Positions 18,978-28,448 are shown, counted from the first letter of the stretch. The stretch: 41,971 bases of DNA from Acidimicrobiia bacterium (GCA_030065575.1 JASJDZ010000011.1:1-41971); one strand, 5' to 3'. Notes: generated from the letters alone by a model not told the origin. Numbers and translations are program-made.

Positions 18978-20192
18978 GTGGATAACAATACCCCCGACCC
19001 CCGGGAAGCAATTACCCCCTTGCCGCCGATCCCACCTCCGGAGGCGGAGACTGTGCCGGCACCACCCGACTTGCCCCCCCTCTTCCCATACGCAACTCCG
19101 CAGGAAGGCGGGGATCCACCCCGGCCGCGACGTACCGCATGGATTTGGCCTGTAGTGAGCGCACTCCTCGGGGCCGCCGTTCTTGCTGCAATTCTCTGGG
19201 CAACTGGGCAAATCGGAGCGCGCACCACTGAGGTTCGCGAGGTGGTTACCGAAGGAACCCAGGCCAGCGCAACTGCGGTTGCCCGCAAGGTGGTGCCTTC
19301 CATCGTCACGGTCGACGTTGGGGCCGACGTCGGCGACAGCTTCCAGTTGTTCGGCTCCGGGTCCGGCGTCGTACTGTCGAGTGACGGCCTCATCGCCACC
19401 AACCACCATGTCGTAAGCGAAGCCGACGGCTATCAGGTGGTGTTTGGTGACGGACGCACCTACGACGCCGAACTGGTCGGCTCCGACCGGCGCACCGACA
19501 TCGCGGTGCTGCGGATCGCAGCCACCGGATTGGTCCCGATCGAGATCGGGTCCGCCCAATCCGCACAGATCGGTCAGGTAACCATCGCCGTCGGCAGTCC
19601 GCTGGGTCTGGACGGCGGTCCGTCGGTCACCTCCGGTGTGCTGTCGGCATTCGGGCGCCGCGTGGTCACCGGGCCGGGGCCGCTCGACATCCTCTTCGGG
19701 ATGCTGCAAACCGACGCACCCATCACGGAAGGGTCGAGCGGAGGTGCGCTGGTCGACGCCGAAGGCCGTCTCCTCGGCATAACGACGGCAATCGGGCTCA
19801 GTTCCGCCGGGGCTGAGGGAATTGGGTTTGCCATCCCGGTGGAGTTGATGACCCGCATCACCGACGAGATCATCGAAACGGGAGCCGTGCAGCACCCATT
19901 CATCGGAGTCAGCCTCGAGACGGCGTTCGCCCAGAACTCGGATGGATCGCGGGTCCCTGCAGGAGCCGCCGTGCTCGGCTTCGCCGGCAACCCTTCGGCT
20001 GCCGAGGCCGCCGGTGTGCTCGAGCAGGACCTGATCACCGCCTACGACGGCCTGCCGGTGCGAATACCGGAGGATCTGATCAGCGGGATTCGCACCTATC
20101 GGGTGGGGGACGAAGTGACTCTCTCCATCACCCGGGGGCAGGAGGAACTGAAGCTCAGCATCGTGCTCGGGCTCCGACCGGAGGATATGTGA
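18978..20192 (+). CDS. HtrA/DegP-type membrane-anchored serine protease with PDZ domain
   Basis: 404 aa. A Pro-rich cytoplasmic tail (1-50), one membrane helix (about 53-77), a trypsin-like domain and a C-terminal PDZ domain (about 295-395). Catalytic residues: His144 in TNHHVVS, Asp174 in RRTDIAVL and Ser254 in 'EGSSGGAL'. The usual GNSGG reads GSSGG here, leaving the nucleophile intact. This is the PepD/HtrA layout of actinobacteria: envelope protein quality control, often in the sigma-E regulon. GTG start. The start lies 12 bp from the divergent moaE start, so their promoters must overlap. The next gene follows after 46 bp. Confidence 0.93.
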   Translation: MDNNTPDPREAITPLPPIPPPEAETVPAPPDLPPLFPYATPQEGGDPPRPRRTAWIWPVVSALLGAAVLAAILWATGQIGARTTEVREVVTEGTQASATAVARKVVPSIVTVDVGADVGDSFQLFGSGSGVVLSSDGLIATNHHVVSEADGYQVVFGDGRTYDAELVGSDRRTDIAVLRIAATGLVPIEIGSAQSAQIGQVTIAVGSPLGLDGGPSVTSGVLSAFGRRVVTGPGPLDILFGMLQTDAPITEGSSGGALVDAEGRLLGITTAIGLSSAGAEGIGFAIPVELMTRITDEIIETGAVQHPFIGVSLETAFAQNSDGSRVPAGAAVLGFAGNPSAAEAAGVLEQDLITAYDGLPVRIPEDLISGIRTYRVGDEVTLSITRGQEELKLSIVLGLRPEDM

Positions 20193-20238
20193 TGGTCGAG
20201 GCGGTAGCGTTGGAGGACAAACCCCCCAGGAGACGACC

Positions 20239-21333
20239 GTGAGCGACAACCTATTCGATCGGCTCTTCGAACTGCTGCAGACACCCGGTCCCGTCAACTG
20301 GCGCCTCGGCAAGGAGATAACCGGCTCGCTTGCCGGGCCTGCCGAACCATTGGAACCCAAGGTCGCTGAGGAGTATCAGGAGTTGACGCTCGCCGCCCAG
20401 CTTCGCCTCGCCGACCGCTTGCGCCTCGATGTCTCCACTACTCATACGATCCATCCGGTCGATCGTCAGATGTGGGCGGAGCGCAACGAGCAGAGCTTCC
20501 GCTATCTCATCGAGCCTCTCGCCGACAAGTTCTCCGGCACATCGGCCCCTGGGATGGCAGGGGCACTGCTGGGCCCCATGACGCCTGTGATTCTGGGCAT
20601 CCAGGCCGGGACGATGATCGGGTTCATGAGCCACCGGGTACTCGGCCAGTTCGACACCGGTCTACCCGCCCTCGACCACGACGATCTCTTCCTCGTAGTC
20701 CCGAATGTGGAGGGATTCGCTCGCGACCACAACATCGACCCCCACCAGATCCGGATGTGGGCCGTGCTTCGCGAAGTGACCAACCACGCAATCCTCAACG
20801 TTGATTGGGTACGGGGACACTTCATCGGAGCAATCACCGACTTCTATGCGACAGTCGACTTCGATCCCTCTGCGCTACTCGAGATGCTCGGTGGGCTGCA
20901 GGACCCAACCGGTGACCCGGGCGCATTCGAGGGGCTGGTCGACGAACCGGGCGGTCTGGCCAAGATGCTTGGCAGCACACACGACGCTGCCGCCCTGGAA
21001 CCTATCCAGGCCTTCATGGCCTTCGCCGAGGGATTTGGTGACTACGCAGTGCGGACCGCCGCAGCAGATCTGATCCCGCAGCTCAATGAGATCGAAAGCG
21101 CCATCCGGCTACGCCGAAGTGAGCCGAATGAGGCCGAGCAATTCCTGCAACAGCTCCTTGGCCTCCGTCTCGACCGCCACCAGGCGGGCGACGCTGCCGA
21201 GTTCTGCGCCGATGTCCAGCGCCGATGGGGCGCCGAGACCCTGGAACGCCTCTGGGAGGAACCGGAGAAGCTGCCCAGGTTGGGCGAGCTGACAGATCCG
21301 GTTGGTTGGGCGGCTCGCGTACTGCTCGATTGA
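20239..21333 (+). CDS. Zincin_2 (DUF2342)-family protein with degenerate HExxH
   Basis: 364 aa. Overall pattern fits the actinobacterial zincin-like / 'F420 biosynthesis-associated' family: 'FSGTSAPGMAGALLGPMTP' at 98-116, 'FLVVPNVEGFARDH' near 151-164, 'MWAVLREVTNHAIL' at 173-186 and 'RAADLIPQLNEIE'-like helices after it. Relatives carry HEVTHHAVL at the metal site; here it is REVTNHAIL, so both HExxH histidines (positions 178 and 182) are Arg and Asn. Unless another site binds metal, it should not be a protease. GTG start with AGGAG upstream. It lies 46 bp after the HtrA-like gene, probably in the same transcript. Confidence 0.8.
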   Translation: MSDNLFDRLFELLQTPGPVNWRLGKEITGSLAGPAEPLEPKVAEEYQELTLAAQLRLADRLRLDVSTTHTIHPVDRQMWAERNEQSFRYLIEPLADKFSGTSAPGMAGALLGPMTPVILGIQAGTMIGFMSHRVLGQFDTGLPALDHDDLFLVVPNVEGFARDHNIDPHQIRMWAVLREVTNHAILNVDWVRGHFIGAITDFYATVDFDPSALLEMLGGLQDPTGDPGAFEGLVDEPGGLAKMLGSTHDAAALEPIQAFMAFAEGFGDYAVRTAAADLIPQLNEIESAIRLRRSEPNEAEQFLQQLLGLRLDRHQAGDAAEFCADVQRRWGAETLERLWEEPEKLPRLGELTDPVGWAARVLLD

Positions 21334-21394
21334 CCCGTCGCCGGCACCGATTTGTGGCGCTATTTTCTCGCTTGCACCAACGAAAGGAAAGCAA

Positions 21395-21847
21395 GTGGTA
21401 GTTGGAAACCCGGCCCCCGCATTCGAACTCCCCGATCAGAACAAGAACATGGTCTCCCTCGAGTCTCTTCAGGGTTCAAAGACCCTGGTCGTGTTCATCC
21501 CGTTCCCCTTCACCGGGATCTGTGACGACGAGGGCTGCGCAATCCGCGACGGCCTCGCCAAACTCAACGACCTCGATGCCAACGTGGTAATCGTCACGGC
21601 GCATGCGTTCAACACGACCAAGAAGTGGGCAGACGAGAACGGGTTCGAGTTCCCGGTGCTGTCCGACTATTGGCCGCACGGCGCAACGGCGCAGGCCTAC
21701 GGGGCATTCAACGACACCGTTGGTGCCGCCAATCGGTACACGTTCGTCCTCGACGAGGGTGGCGTGGTCCGCGAGGTCATCAACACCGAGTCCCTGGGCA
21801 TCCACCGCGAGTTCGACAGCTACGTAGAGGCACTCAGCAAGCTGTAG
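21395..21847 (+). CDS. AhpE/PrxQ-like peroxiredoxin
   Basis: 150 aa thioredoxin-fold peroxidase that reduces peroxides and peroxynitrite. The peroxidatic site is 'PFPFTGICDDEGC' at 36-48: Cys43 is peroxidatic, and Cys48 sits five residues on, the C-x4-C spacing used by PrxQ/BCP for the resolving cysteine, although the PFTGIC block resembles AhpE. Trp/Arg contacts follow in the 'FPVLSDYWPHG' region near 86-96. The GTG at 21395 has AAAGGAAAG 5 nt upstream and gives the standard N terminus 'VVGNPAPAFELPDQ'. The gene upstream ends 61 bp away. A strong hairpin follows. Confidence 0.92.
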   Translation: MVVGNPAPAFELPDQNKNMVSLESLQGSKTLVVFIPFPFTGICDDEGCAIRDGLAKLNDLDANVVIVTAHAFNTTKKWADENGFEFPVLSDYWPHGATAQAYGAFNDTVGAANRYTFVLDEGGVVREVINTESLGIHREFDSYVEALSKL

Positions 21848-21863
21848 AGAGCCATCGGCCTCT

Positions 21864-21916
21864 CCGTTCTTGCGTACTTCTGTAGCTCATAGGGCGACGA
21901 ATCTACGCAAGAACGG
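21864..21916. terminator. Bidirectional terminator between convergent genes
   Basis: 13-bp perfect inverted repeat CCGTTCTTGCGTA / TACGCAAGAACGG around a 27-nt loop, between the peroxiredoxin (rightward) and RseB-like (leftward) genes. Confidence 0.6.
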
Positions 21917-21920
21917 GGAT

Positions 21921-22862
21921 CTAGCCGAAGATGCCGTTCCAGAGGCGGGTGAAGATGTTGCCACGCGATGGTTTGGGTAGCTCGCCGAGCACAGCCTCGA
22001 GATGATCGGGCGGGAGGTCGCCGACCAGGACGTACGTGCGACCTGTGCCGCTCCACTGCACCCAGAGGTCGGCCGGGGTGAGAATCCACCGGTACGAGCC
22101 TGACGGCAGCTCGATGGCGTCGGCATCGACAAAGGGCCCGATAGCGCCTTCGCCGGAGATGGCGAACACCGAGAAAGAGAACAGGCCGTCTGAGTAGTAC
22201 GCGTGCGTCGAATCCTCGGGGCCGGCGTAGGTATCTACCTTCTCGTAGCCGCCGATTCTCTCCGGGAGAGCGTCGGCCTCGGATACCACCACTAGGTCGT
22301 AGACGGGTTCGTTATCACGCAGGACGTTGAAGATGCGGCGCGGGTTGGGGTCGAAGTCGATCGTCCAACTCAGCCTGAACAGGTCCCCGTCACCGTCGTA
22401 CACCTCCGAGCCCAGCGCGGCGTGGGTGACCTTGTCGAACCAGATGCGGGCCCGCATCTGGTCGTTCTCGTTGACAGTCACCACAACAACGTCACGTCCG
22501 AGGCGGAAGGAAGCCGCGGTATCCGCCGCCTCGTAGCGAGAGGCAAGATCGACAGGAGACCAGGCGGCGAGGGCCAGCCCATTCCCGGTACCGTGCGTCG
22601 ACGCCATTCCGCCGCCGAGCACCTGTGCCGAGCCCTGCGATTCCAGCATCACCATGGCTCCGGCATGCTCAACCGAAACGACAGAGAACTTGGTCTTGCC
22701 GCCGAAACTGCACCAGGTCGCCTGCTGACCCGCATAGCTAGCCTCGGCAGCCTCGTCCAGGTAGTCCTGAAGCGAGTCGTCGGCGACAGCGGAGGCTGCC
22801 GAGAGCATCAGCAGCAGAGCGGTAGCTGAGGCAAGAATGGCGAGACGTCTCGTTCTCCTCAT
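21921..22862 (-). CDS. MucB/RseB-like sigma-factor regulatory protein
   Basis: 313 aa. A signal peptide (residues 1-27, ending SAVA-DD) precedes a domain resembling MucB/RseB N-terminal lipid-binding folds: repeated amphipathic beta strands such as 'ARIWFDKVTHAALGSEVYD' and 'FSFSVFAISGEG'. RseB proteins bind the periplasmic part of an anti-sigma factor and delay its proteolysis. The assignment is supported by position: the start overlaps the stop of the anti-sigma gene by 4 nt. Sequence similarity alone is modest. Confidence 0.78.
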   Translation of the reverse strand: MRRTRRLAILASATALLLMLSAASAVADDSLQDYLDEAAEASYAGQQATWCSFGGKTKFSVVSVEHAGAMVMLESQGSAQVLGGGMASTHGTGNGLALAAWSPVDLASRYEAADTAASFRLGRDVVVVTVNENDQMRARIWFDKVTHAALGSEVYDGDGDLFRLSWTIDFDPNPRRIFNVLRDNEPVYDLVVVSEADALPERIGGYEKVDTYAGPEDSTHAYYSDGLFSFSVFAISGEGAIGPFVDADAIELPSGSYRWILTPADLWVQWSGTGRTYVLVGDLPPDHLEAVLGELPKPSRGNIFTRLWNGIFG

Positions 22863-23479
22863 GGCGACTCCCCCGCAGGAGCGAACGCCGGGATGACGTT
22901 GAAACCTGAATCAACGGATACTCGCGCCTGGTGTTGATCAAACAGGGGGATGAGATCGAGGTCACCCGTCTCCGTTGTCGGGCCAAAGATGGCAAACACG
23001 AACGCAGCTGCTGCCGCTATGCCAACCCCGGCTGCGACAACCCGGCGCCGGGACCAACGCTCCCGCTCGATCCGCTCCCGATGGACGGTGAGGAACTCAG
23101 GAGGCTCCAGACCGGGCAGAGAGCGAATAGCCGTGCGGGCTGAGTCGAGCTCATGCAGTTCGAGACGGCAATCGGTGCAGAAATCGAGATGGGAAATGAC
23201 GAAGTCGTGCTCGGAGGTATCGAGTTGCCCGTCCAGATAGGCCGAAAGCAGCTCGCCGGGATGGGTGTCGGGGAGAAGATGCTCCGGTATCTCCAGGAAC
23301 GGCAGCGTACGCAGGGCAGCCCGGACCTCCTTCAGCTGATGGAACTCAGCGATGCAATCGGCGCACTCACCCAGGTGAGTAACAACGGTGTCTAGCTCAC
23401 CCGGAAGGAGCTGTCCGTCGAGGTATGCGCTGACCAGCTCGGCGGTCTCGCAGGATCGGGACTGCTTCACACGGGCCAT
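22859..23479 (-). CDS. Anti-sigma factor with tandem zinc-finger (ZAS) domains
   Basis: 206 aa. Two zf-HC2 units lie in tandem. The first uses Cys10, His35, Cys39, Cys42; the second His73, His97, Cys101, Cys104. Both carry the same AYLDGQL helix (residues 18-24 and 80-86). One membrane helix (about 146-166) and a 40-residue outer tail follow. Known ZAS anti-sigma factors normally have one such unit binding one ECF sigma factor. The gene overlaps the sigma factor by 13 bp and the RseB-like gene by 4 bp, so the three should be made together. Confidence 0.92.
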   Translation of the reverse strand: MARVKQSRSCETAELVSAYLDGQLLPGELDTVVTHLGECADCIAEFHQLKEVRAALRTLPFLEIPEHLLPDTHPGELLSAYLDGQLDTSEHDFVISHLDFCTDCRLELHELDSARTAIRSLPGLEPPEFLTVHRERIERERWSRRRVVAAGVGIAAAAAFVFAIFGPTTETGDLDLIPLFDQHQARVSVDSGFNVIPAFAPAGESP

Positions 23480-23976
23480 GTCAACAGCTCCCTGAGCATC
23501 TTGCGGCCCCGATGGATTCGGCTACGCACAGTTCCGACCGGCGACTCGATGGCTTCGGCGATTTCCTCGTAGGTGAGACCGACCACGTCACATAGGACCA
23601 CGCACTCTCGGAAATCCAACGGGAGTTTGAGCAAAGCGCTCTGGATGTCCTCCGAGAGCCGAACCGAAGCAAGCACCTCGTCAGGCGACGGGCTGGTGGC
23701 GAGCACGTTGCGGTCGTCCTCCGGGAGTGGGCTGGTCGGGCGCCGCTTCTGCTTGCGCACTCCGTCCAGGAAGGCATTGCGAGTGATCCTCCACAACCAG
23801 CCGTCAAACGAGCCGGGGGTGTACGACGAGAGGCCCTTACGGACCCTGAGCAATACTTCCTGAACCAGGTCTGCCGCATCGTCCGGGTTGCCGGTGAGGC
23901 GGTAAGCAAAGTTGTATATCTTCCGCCCATAGACACGCGCTACGTCTTCCCAGGTTGGGGTTCTATCGTCGGCCAT
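23467..23976 (-). CDS. ECF-family RNA polymerase sigma factor
   Basis: 169 aa. Region 2 spans about residues 18-85 ('AYRLTGNPDDAADLVQEVLL', then 'GWLWRITRNAFLDGVR') and region 4 about 112-165 ('LDFRECVVLCDVVGLTYEEI' followed by 'VGTVRSRIHRGRKML'). No region 1 or 3, as expected for ECF sigma factors. The cognate anti-sigma gene follows with overlapping ends. The RseB-like third gene and nearby tatA and htrA suggest an envelope-stress SigE type. In M. tuberculosis sigE, rseA, htrA and tatB are adjacent, which resembles the content here. Confidence 0.95.
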   Translation of the reverse strand: MADDRTPTWEDVARVYGRKIYNFAYRLTGNPDDAADLVQEVLLRVRKGLSSYTPGSFDGWLWRITRNAFLDGVRKQKRRPTSPLPEDDRNVLATSPSPDEVLASVRLSEDIQSALLKLPLDFRECVVLCDVVGLTYEEIAEAIESPVGTVRSRIHRGRKMLRELLTWPV

Positions 23977-24059
23977 GGCCTTCCCCGTCTCCTAGGTGAC
24001 TAACGCACGGATTGCTGCACTGGTTCCCATTGGTTTGAACTGGTTCTGAGGACCTATCT

Positions 24060-24086
24060 GAAGAACCGACCTGCGGTCGGTTCTTC
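24060..24086. terminator. Hairpin 1 of three between tatA and the sigma gene
   Basis: GAAGAACCGACC-TGC-GGTCGGTTCTTC, perfect 12-bp stem, ending in a T-rich arm on either strand. Confidence 0.6.
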
Positions 24087-24089
24087 CAA

Positions 24090-24116
24090 CGAACCAGCGA
24101 CGTCGTCGCTGGTTCG
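24090..24116. terminator. Hairpin 2 of three between tatA and the sigma gene
   Basis: CGAACCAGCGAC-GTC-GTCGCTGGTTCG, perfect 12-bp stem, 3 nt from hairpin 1 and with the same stem and loop lengths. Confidence 0.55.
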
Positions 24117-24126
24117 CCGCGTCAGG

Positions 24127-24158
24127 CGAAGACAAGAGGCTACGCCTCCTTGTCTTCG
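24127..24158. terminator. Hairpin 3 overlapping the tatA stop
   Basis: A 14-bp stem with one bulge (CGAAGACAAG... / ...CTTGTCTTCG) around TAC. It covers the last tatA codons and its stop at 24140-24142. Confidence 0.5.
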
Positions 24159-24307
24159 TCCTCCATTCCGCTGTCGAGTCCCTTCCGGAACTCCTTTGCC
24201 GAAGCACCAATTGATCGTGCCAGATCAGGCAGCTTCCTGGCGCCAAAGAGCAGGACGATGATCAGCAATACGATGATGATCTCCCACCCACCGATGTTCC
24301 TCAGCAC
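24140..24307 (-). CDS. tatA: Twin-arginine translocase subunit TatA
   Basis: 55 aa, short for the family. One membrane helix (about residues 8-22), then the FGARKLPDLA hinge (21-30) and amphipathic helix 'RSIGASAKEFRKGL' (31-44), followed by an acidic tail. TatA oligomers form the pore that exports folded proteins. The GTG at 24307 is chosen because AAGGAG sits 8 nt upstream; an ATG ten codons earlier would add an atypical polar tail. No tatB or tatC is in the window. Confidence 0.93.
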   Translation of the reverse strand: MLRNIGGWEIIIVLLIIVLLFGARKLPDLARSIGASAKEFRKGLDSGMEDEDKEA

Positions 24308-24435
24308 TTCATGACTCCTTGTTCCGCTCGAGCCCACAGCGGATTTGATTCGCCTGTAAGCGAACGAGCAGTAGCGATACGCTCGGGCTCGCCTGAAGTC
24401 TACTCGTCAGCTATCTGAACGAACGCACGACGGCT

Positions 24436-25278
24436 TCATCGGTCAACGGCCACCGCATCTACGAACCCTTGCAGGCGCTCGCGAGTGACGAAGACCGCCT
24501 TCGGGTTGGCCCGTTCCTTCTGATAGATCATGTAGGGCCCGTACTTGTCGGTTATCAGCATGGCCCGTTGGGTCCGGGCACCGGCAAACCCCACCAGGAA
24601 CGAGGTTACGGCCTTCTCCGTCAGCTCCGGGTGGTCCCCCGGCTCGTGGTCGACGATGACGACATGGATCGTTGCATCGTGACCTTCCGCCCGATAGCCA
24701 TCCCGCGTCTCCGTGACCTGATAGCCGCTGAGCCGAAGTAGCCCCAGCCCAAGATCCGTTGCCGTCATCTGCTCCGGGTCAACACCGAACGACCTGAGCC
24801 CGGCGGCTACCCCGGCAGTCAGCCGCAGTTGCTCTCCCAATGGCGCAAGCTCGTCGGTACGACCGTCGGTGCTTGGCGTGGCACGCTCCTGCAGCCCTTC
24901 ATCGAATTTGGCCAGTGGGTCGTAGCCTGCCATCTGCGGCTGTGGCACCAGATCGGGGATTTCGATGTCGATGCGCTCGATCGACTTGTCCAACTCGATA
25001 ACGCCAACCTCATGAGGCTCGCCGCTGCGGCGAGCCGAAACCCGCGCAAGGGGGATGCCCTCGAGCGGCTGACCGCGCCGCTTACGGTCCTTGATGATTT
25101 CGACGGCGTGGTGCTTCAGCAGTTCGGTGAGTACTTCATCCGCCCCCTCCGATGCCAGAGGCACCGCAAAGTCGATGAATATCTCGTGATCGACAACCCG
25201 GAAGTCGTGATCGGGGTGTATTTCAACCGGCTCTGGGGTCGAGTCGGATCGTTTGGTTCGTTTGCGAAAGATAGGCAT
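24436..25278 (-). CDS. Conserved unknown protein with possible nuclease-fold C terminus
   Basis: 280 aa, soluble, no signal peptide. The first ~140 residues are acidic with alternating strands and are not recognised. The last ~110 residues ('LGLLRLSGYQVTETRDGYRA' near 174-193, a hydrophobic strand IHVVIVDH, a helix, then 'RAMLITDKYGPYMIYQKERA' and 'FVTRERLQGFVDAVA') follow the order of elements in Mrr-like PD-(D/E)xK domains. A clear E-x-K is not present, so activity is doubtful. It lies 14 bp downstream of whiB and 128 bp before tatA on the same strand. The fold assignment is inference from pattern only. Confidence 0.7.
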   Translation of the reverse strand: MPIFRKRTKRSDSTPEPVEIHPDHDFRVVDHEIFIDFAVPLASEGADEVLTELLKHHAVEIIKDRKRRGQPLEGIPLARVSARRSGEPHEVGVIELDKSIERIDIEIPDLVPQPQMAGYDPLAKFDEGLQERATPSTDGRTDELAPLGEQLRLTAGVAAGLRSFGVDPEQMTATDLGLGLLRLSGYQVTETRDGYRAEGHDATIHVVIVDHEPGDHPELTEKAVTSFLVGFAGARTQRAMLITDKYGPYMIYQKERANPKAVFVTRERLQGFVDAVAVDR

Positions 25279-25292
25279 GGTGAGGCCGAAGC

Positions 25293-25574
25293 CTAGGAGA
25301 CCTTGCGGCGCTTGGCGGCGTCAGCCCGCTCCCGCCTGATCTTCCTCCGCTCTCGCTCCGACATCGCTCCCCAGATCCCGAACTTCTCGCTGGACACGAT
25401 GGCGAACTCGAGACACTCGTCTCGGACTACGCACTGACGACAGATCGACTTGGCGGTGCGGGTCGAGGCACCCCGCTCTGGAAAGAAGAGGTCCGGGTCG
25501 GCACCCCGGCAGTTGGCAAGATCATGCCAAGACAGATCCTCGACTTCCAGCACCTCGAGCAAACGGGCGAACAA
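25293..25574 (-). CDS. WhiB-family iron-sulfur transcriptional regulator
   Basis: 93 aa. Four cluster cysteines: Cys22 (ANCRG), Cys45 and Cys48 (ICRQC) and Cys54 (DECLEFA). The G-[IV]-W-G-G-type turn reads GIWGA (66-70). A basic C terminus 'RERRKIRRERADAAKRRK' should contact DNA or RNA polymerase. The start is taken as TTG at 25574 because AGGGAG sits 7 nt upstream and the predicted promoter places transcription start near 25606. A longer form from 25622 would begin upstream of that. Which WhiB subgroup it belongs to is not settled. Confidence 0.9.
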   Translation of the reverse strand: MFARLLEVLEVEDLSWHDLANCRGADPDLFFPERGASTRTAKSICRQCVVRDECLEFAIVSSEKFGIWGAMSERERRKIRRERADAAKRRKVS

Positions 25575-25586
25575 GTGGTAACTCCC

Positions 25587-25598
25587 TACACATGTGTA
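25587..25598. promoter_or_regulatory. 12-bp palindrome in the whiB leader
   Basis: TACACATGTGTA, perfect, between the predicted transcription start and the ribosome-binding site of whiB. It is followed by a second small palindrome TTACGTAA. Possible operator. Confidence 0.4.
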
Positions 25599-25612
25599 AT
25601 TACGTAAGTGTG

Positions 25613-25641
25613 ATTCAACCAAGCCCGCGCGCGCGTGTCAA
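25613..25641 (-). promoter_or_regulatory. whiB promoter
   Basis: On the minus strand TTGACA (25636-25641), a 17-bp spacer with an alternating CG run, and TTGAAT (25613-25618). This is the best sigma-70-like match near whiB. Confidence 0.6.
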
Positions 25642-25790
25642 CCTGGAAATCCGTTGTGGCACTTGACAGGTGGCCGTTTGCGGCCGCCTCTCCCCCTCCG
25701 TCGCGCGTCGGACATGCGTAACCGTGCGTACGTAGCACCAAAGCCACAGGTCGGCAATAATGGCGAGAGCAGAGGAGAAGGAGGTAGACG

Positions 25791-26519
25791 GTGACCACGA
25801 CCGGCCGCCGCGAGGACACCAAACCGGCCAGGAAGTTACCTTGGATCCTCGAGCTGTATCGCTCGGATGTGGCCAAGAAGTGGATCATGGCGATCAGCGG
25901 GGTCATCCTCCTCGGCTATATCGCCGCCCACATGATGGGCAACATGAAGATCTACTTCGGACCGGAGGAGATCAACCACTACGGCGAGGCGCTGCGCGAG
26001 CTAGGCGGAGACCTGGTGCCCAAGACGCACCTGCTGTGGATCATGCGTATCGGGCTCACGGCAGCCTTTGCCATACACATCCATGCCGCATATTCGTTGA
26101 CCCGCAAGAACTTACAGGCACGCGGCCGGGTGCGGTACGACGTGCCCAGGGAGTATCTCGCCGCCAACTACGCGTCCCGGACCATGCGCTGGTCCGGCGT
26201 GATCGTGCTCTTCTTCGTGCTCTTTCACCTCGCCGACCTGACGTGGGGCACCACAAACCCCGACTTCATCCGCGGCGATGTCTACAACAACATGATCGCC
26301 AGCTTCGAGCGGGTCCCGGTCGCCATCTTGTACATCGTGGCCAACCTGGCTCTTGGTCTGCACATCCTGCACGGCGTGTGGAGCCTCTTCCAGAGCATCG
26401 GAGCCAACAACCGGGTCTACAACAAGTGGCGGCGATACCTCGCCTGGGGCTTCACTGCCGTCATCGTCGTTGGCAACCTCAGTTTCCCGATCGCGATCCA
26501 GCTCGGAATCATTTCCTAA
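25791..26519 (+). CDS. sdhC: Succinate dehydrogenase cytochrome b subunit (b558 type)
   Basis: 242 aa membrane anchor with five predicted helices (about 31-50, 82-101, 133-152, 176-198, 217-238). Candidate haem ligands sit within or next to helices: His47, His96/98, His146 and His191. One fused cytochrome subunit replaces SdhC plus SdhD, so no sdhD is expected. It passes electrons from succinate oxidation to menaquinone. GTG start with GAAGGAGG 6 nt upstream. sdhA follows after 9 bp. Confidence 0.94.
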   Translation: MTTTGRREDTKPARKLPWILELYRSDVAKKWIMAISGVILLGYIAAHMMGNMKIYFGPEEINHYGEALRELGGDLVPKTHLLWIMRIGLTAAFAIHIHAAYSLTRKNLQARGRVRYDVPREYLAANYASRTMRWSGVIVLFFVLFHLADLTWGTTNPDFIRGDVYNNMIASFERVPVAILYIVANLALGLHILHGVWSLFQSIGANNRVYNKWRRYLAWGFTAVIVVGNLSFPIAIQLGIIS

Positions 26520-26528
26520 GGAGGCCTC

Positions 26529-28447
<1,919 letters not shown>

Positions 28448-28448
<1 letters not shown>

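Noticed and set aside
25664-25686. TTGACA upstream of sdhC as its -35
   Set aside because: No TANNNT hexamer at 16-19 bp, so an sdhC promoter could not be defined.
26520-26528. Missing sdhD
   Set aside because: The five-helix b558-type cytochrome subunit replaces SdhC plus SdhD, so no gene is lacking.
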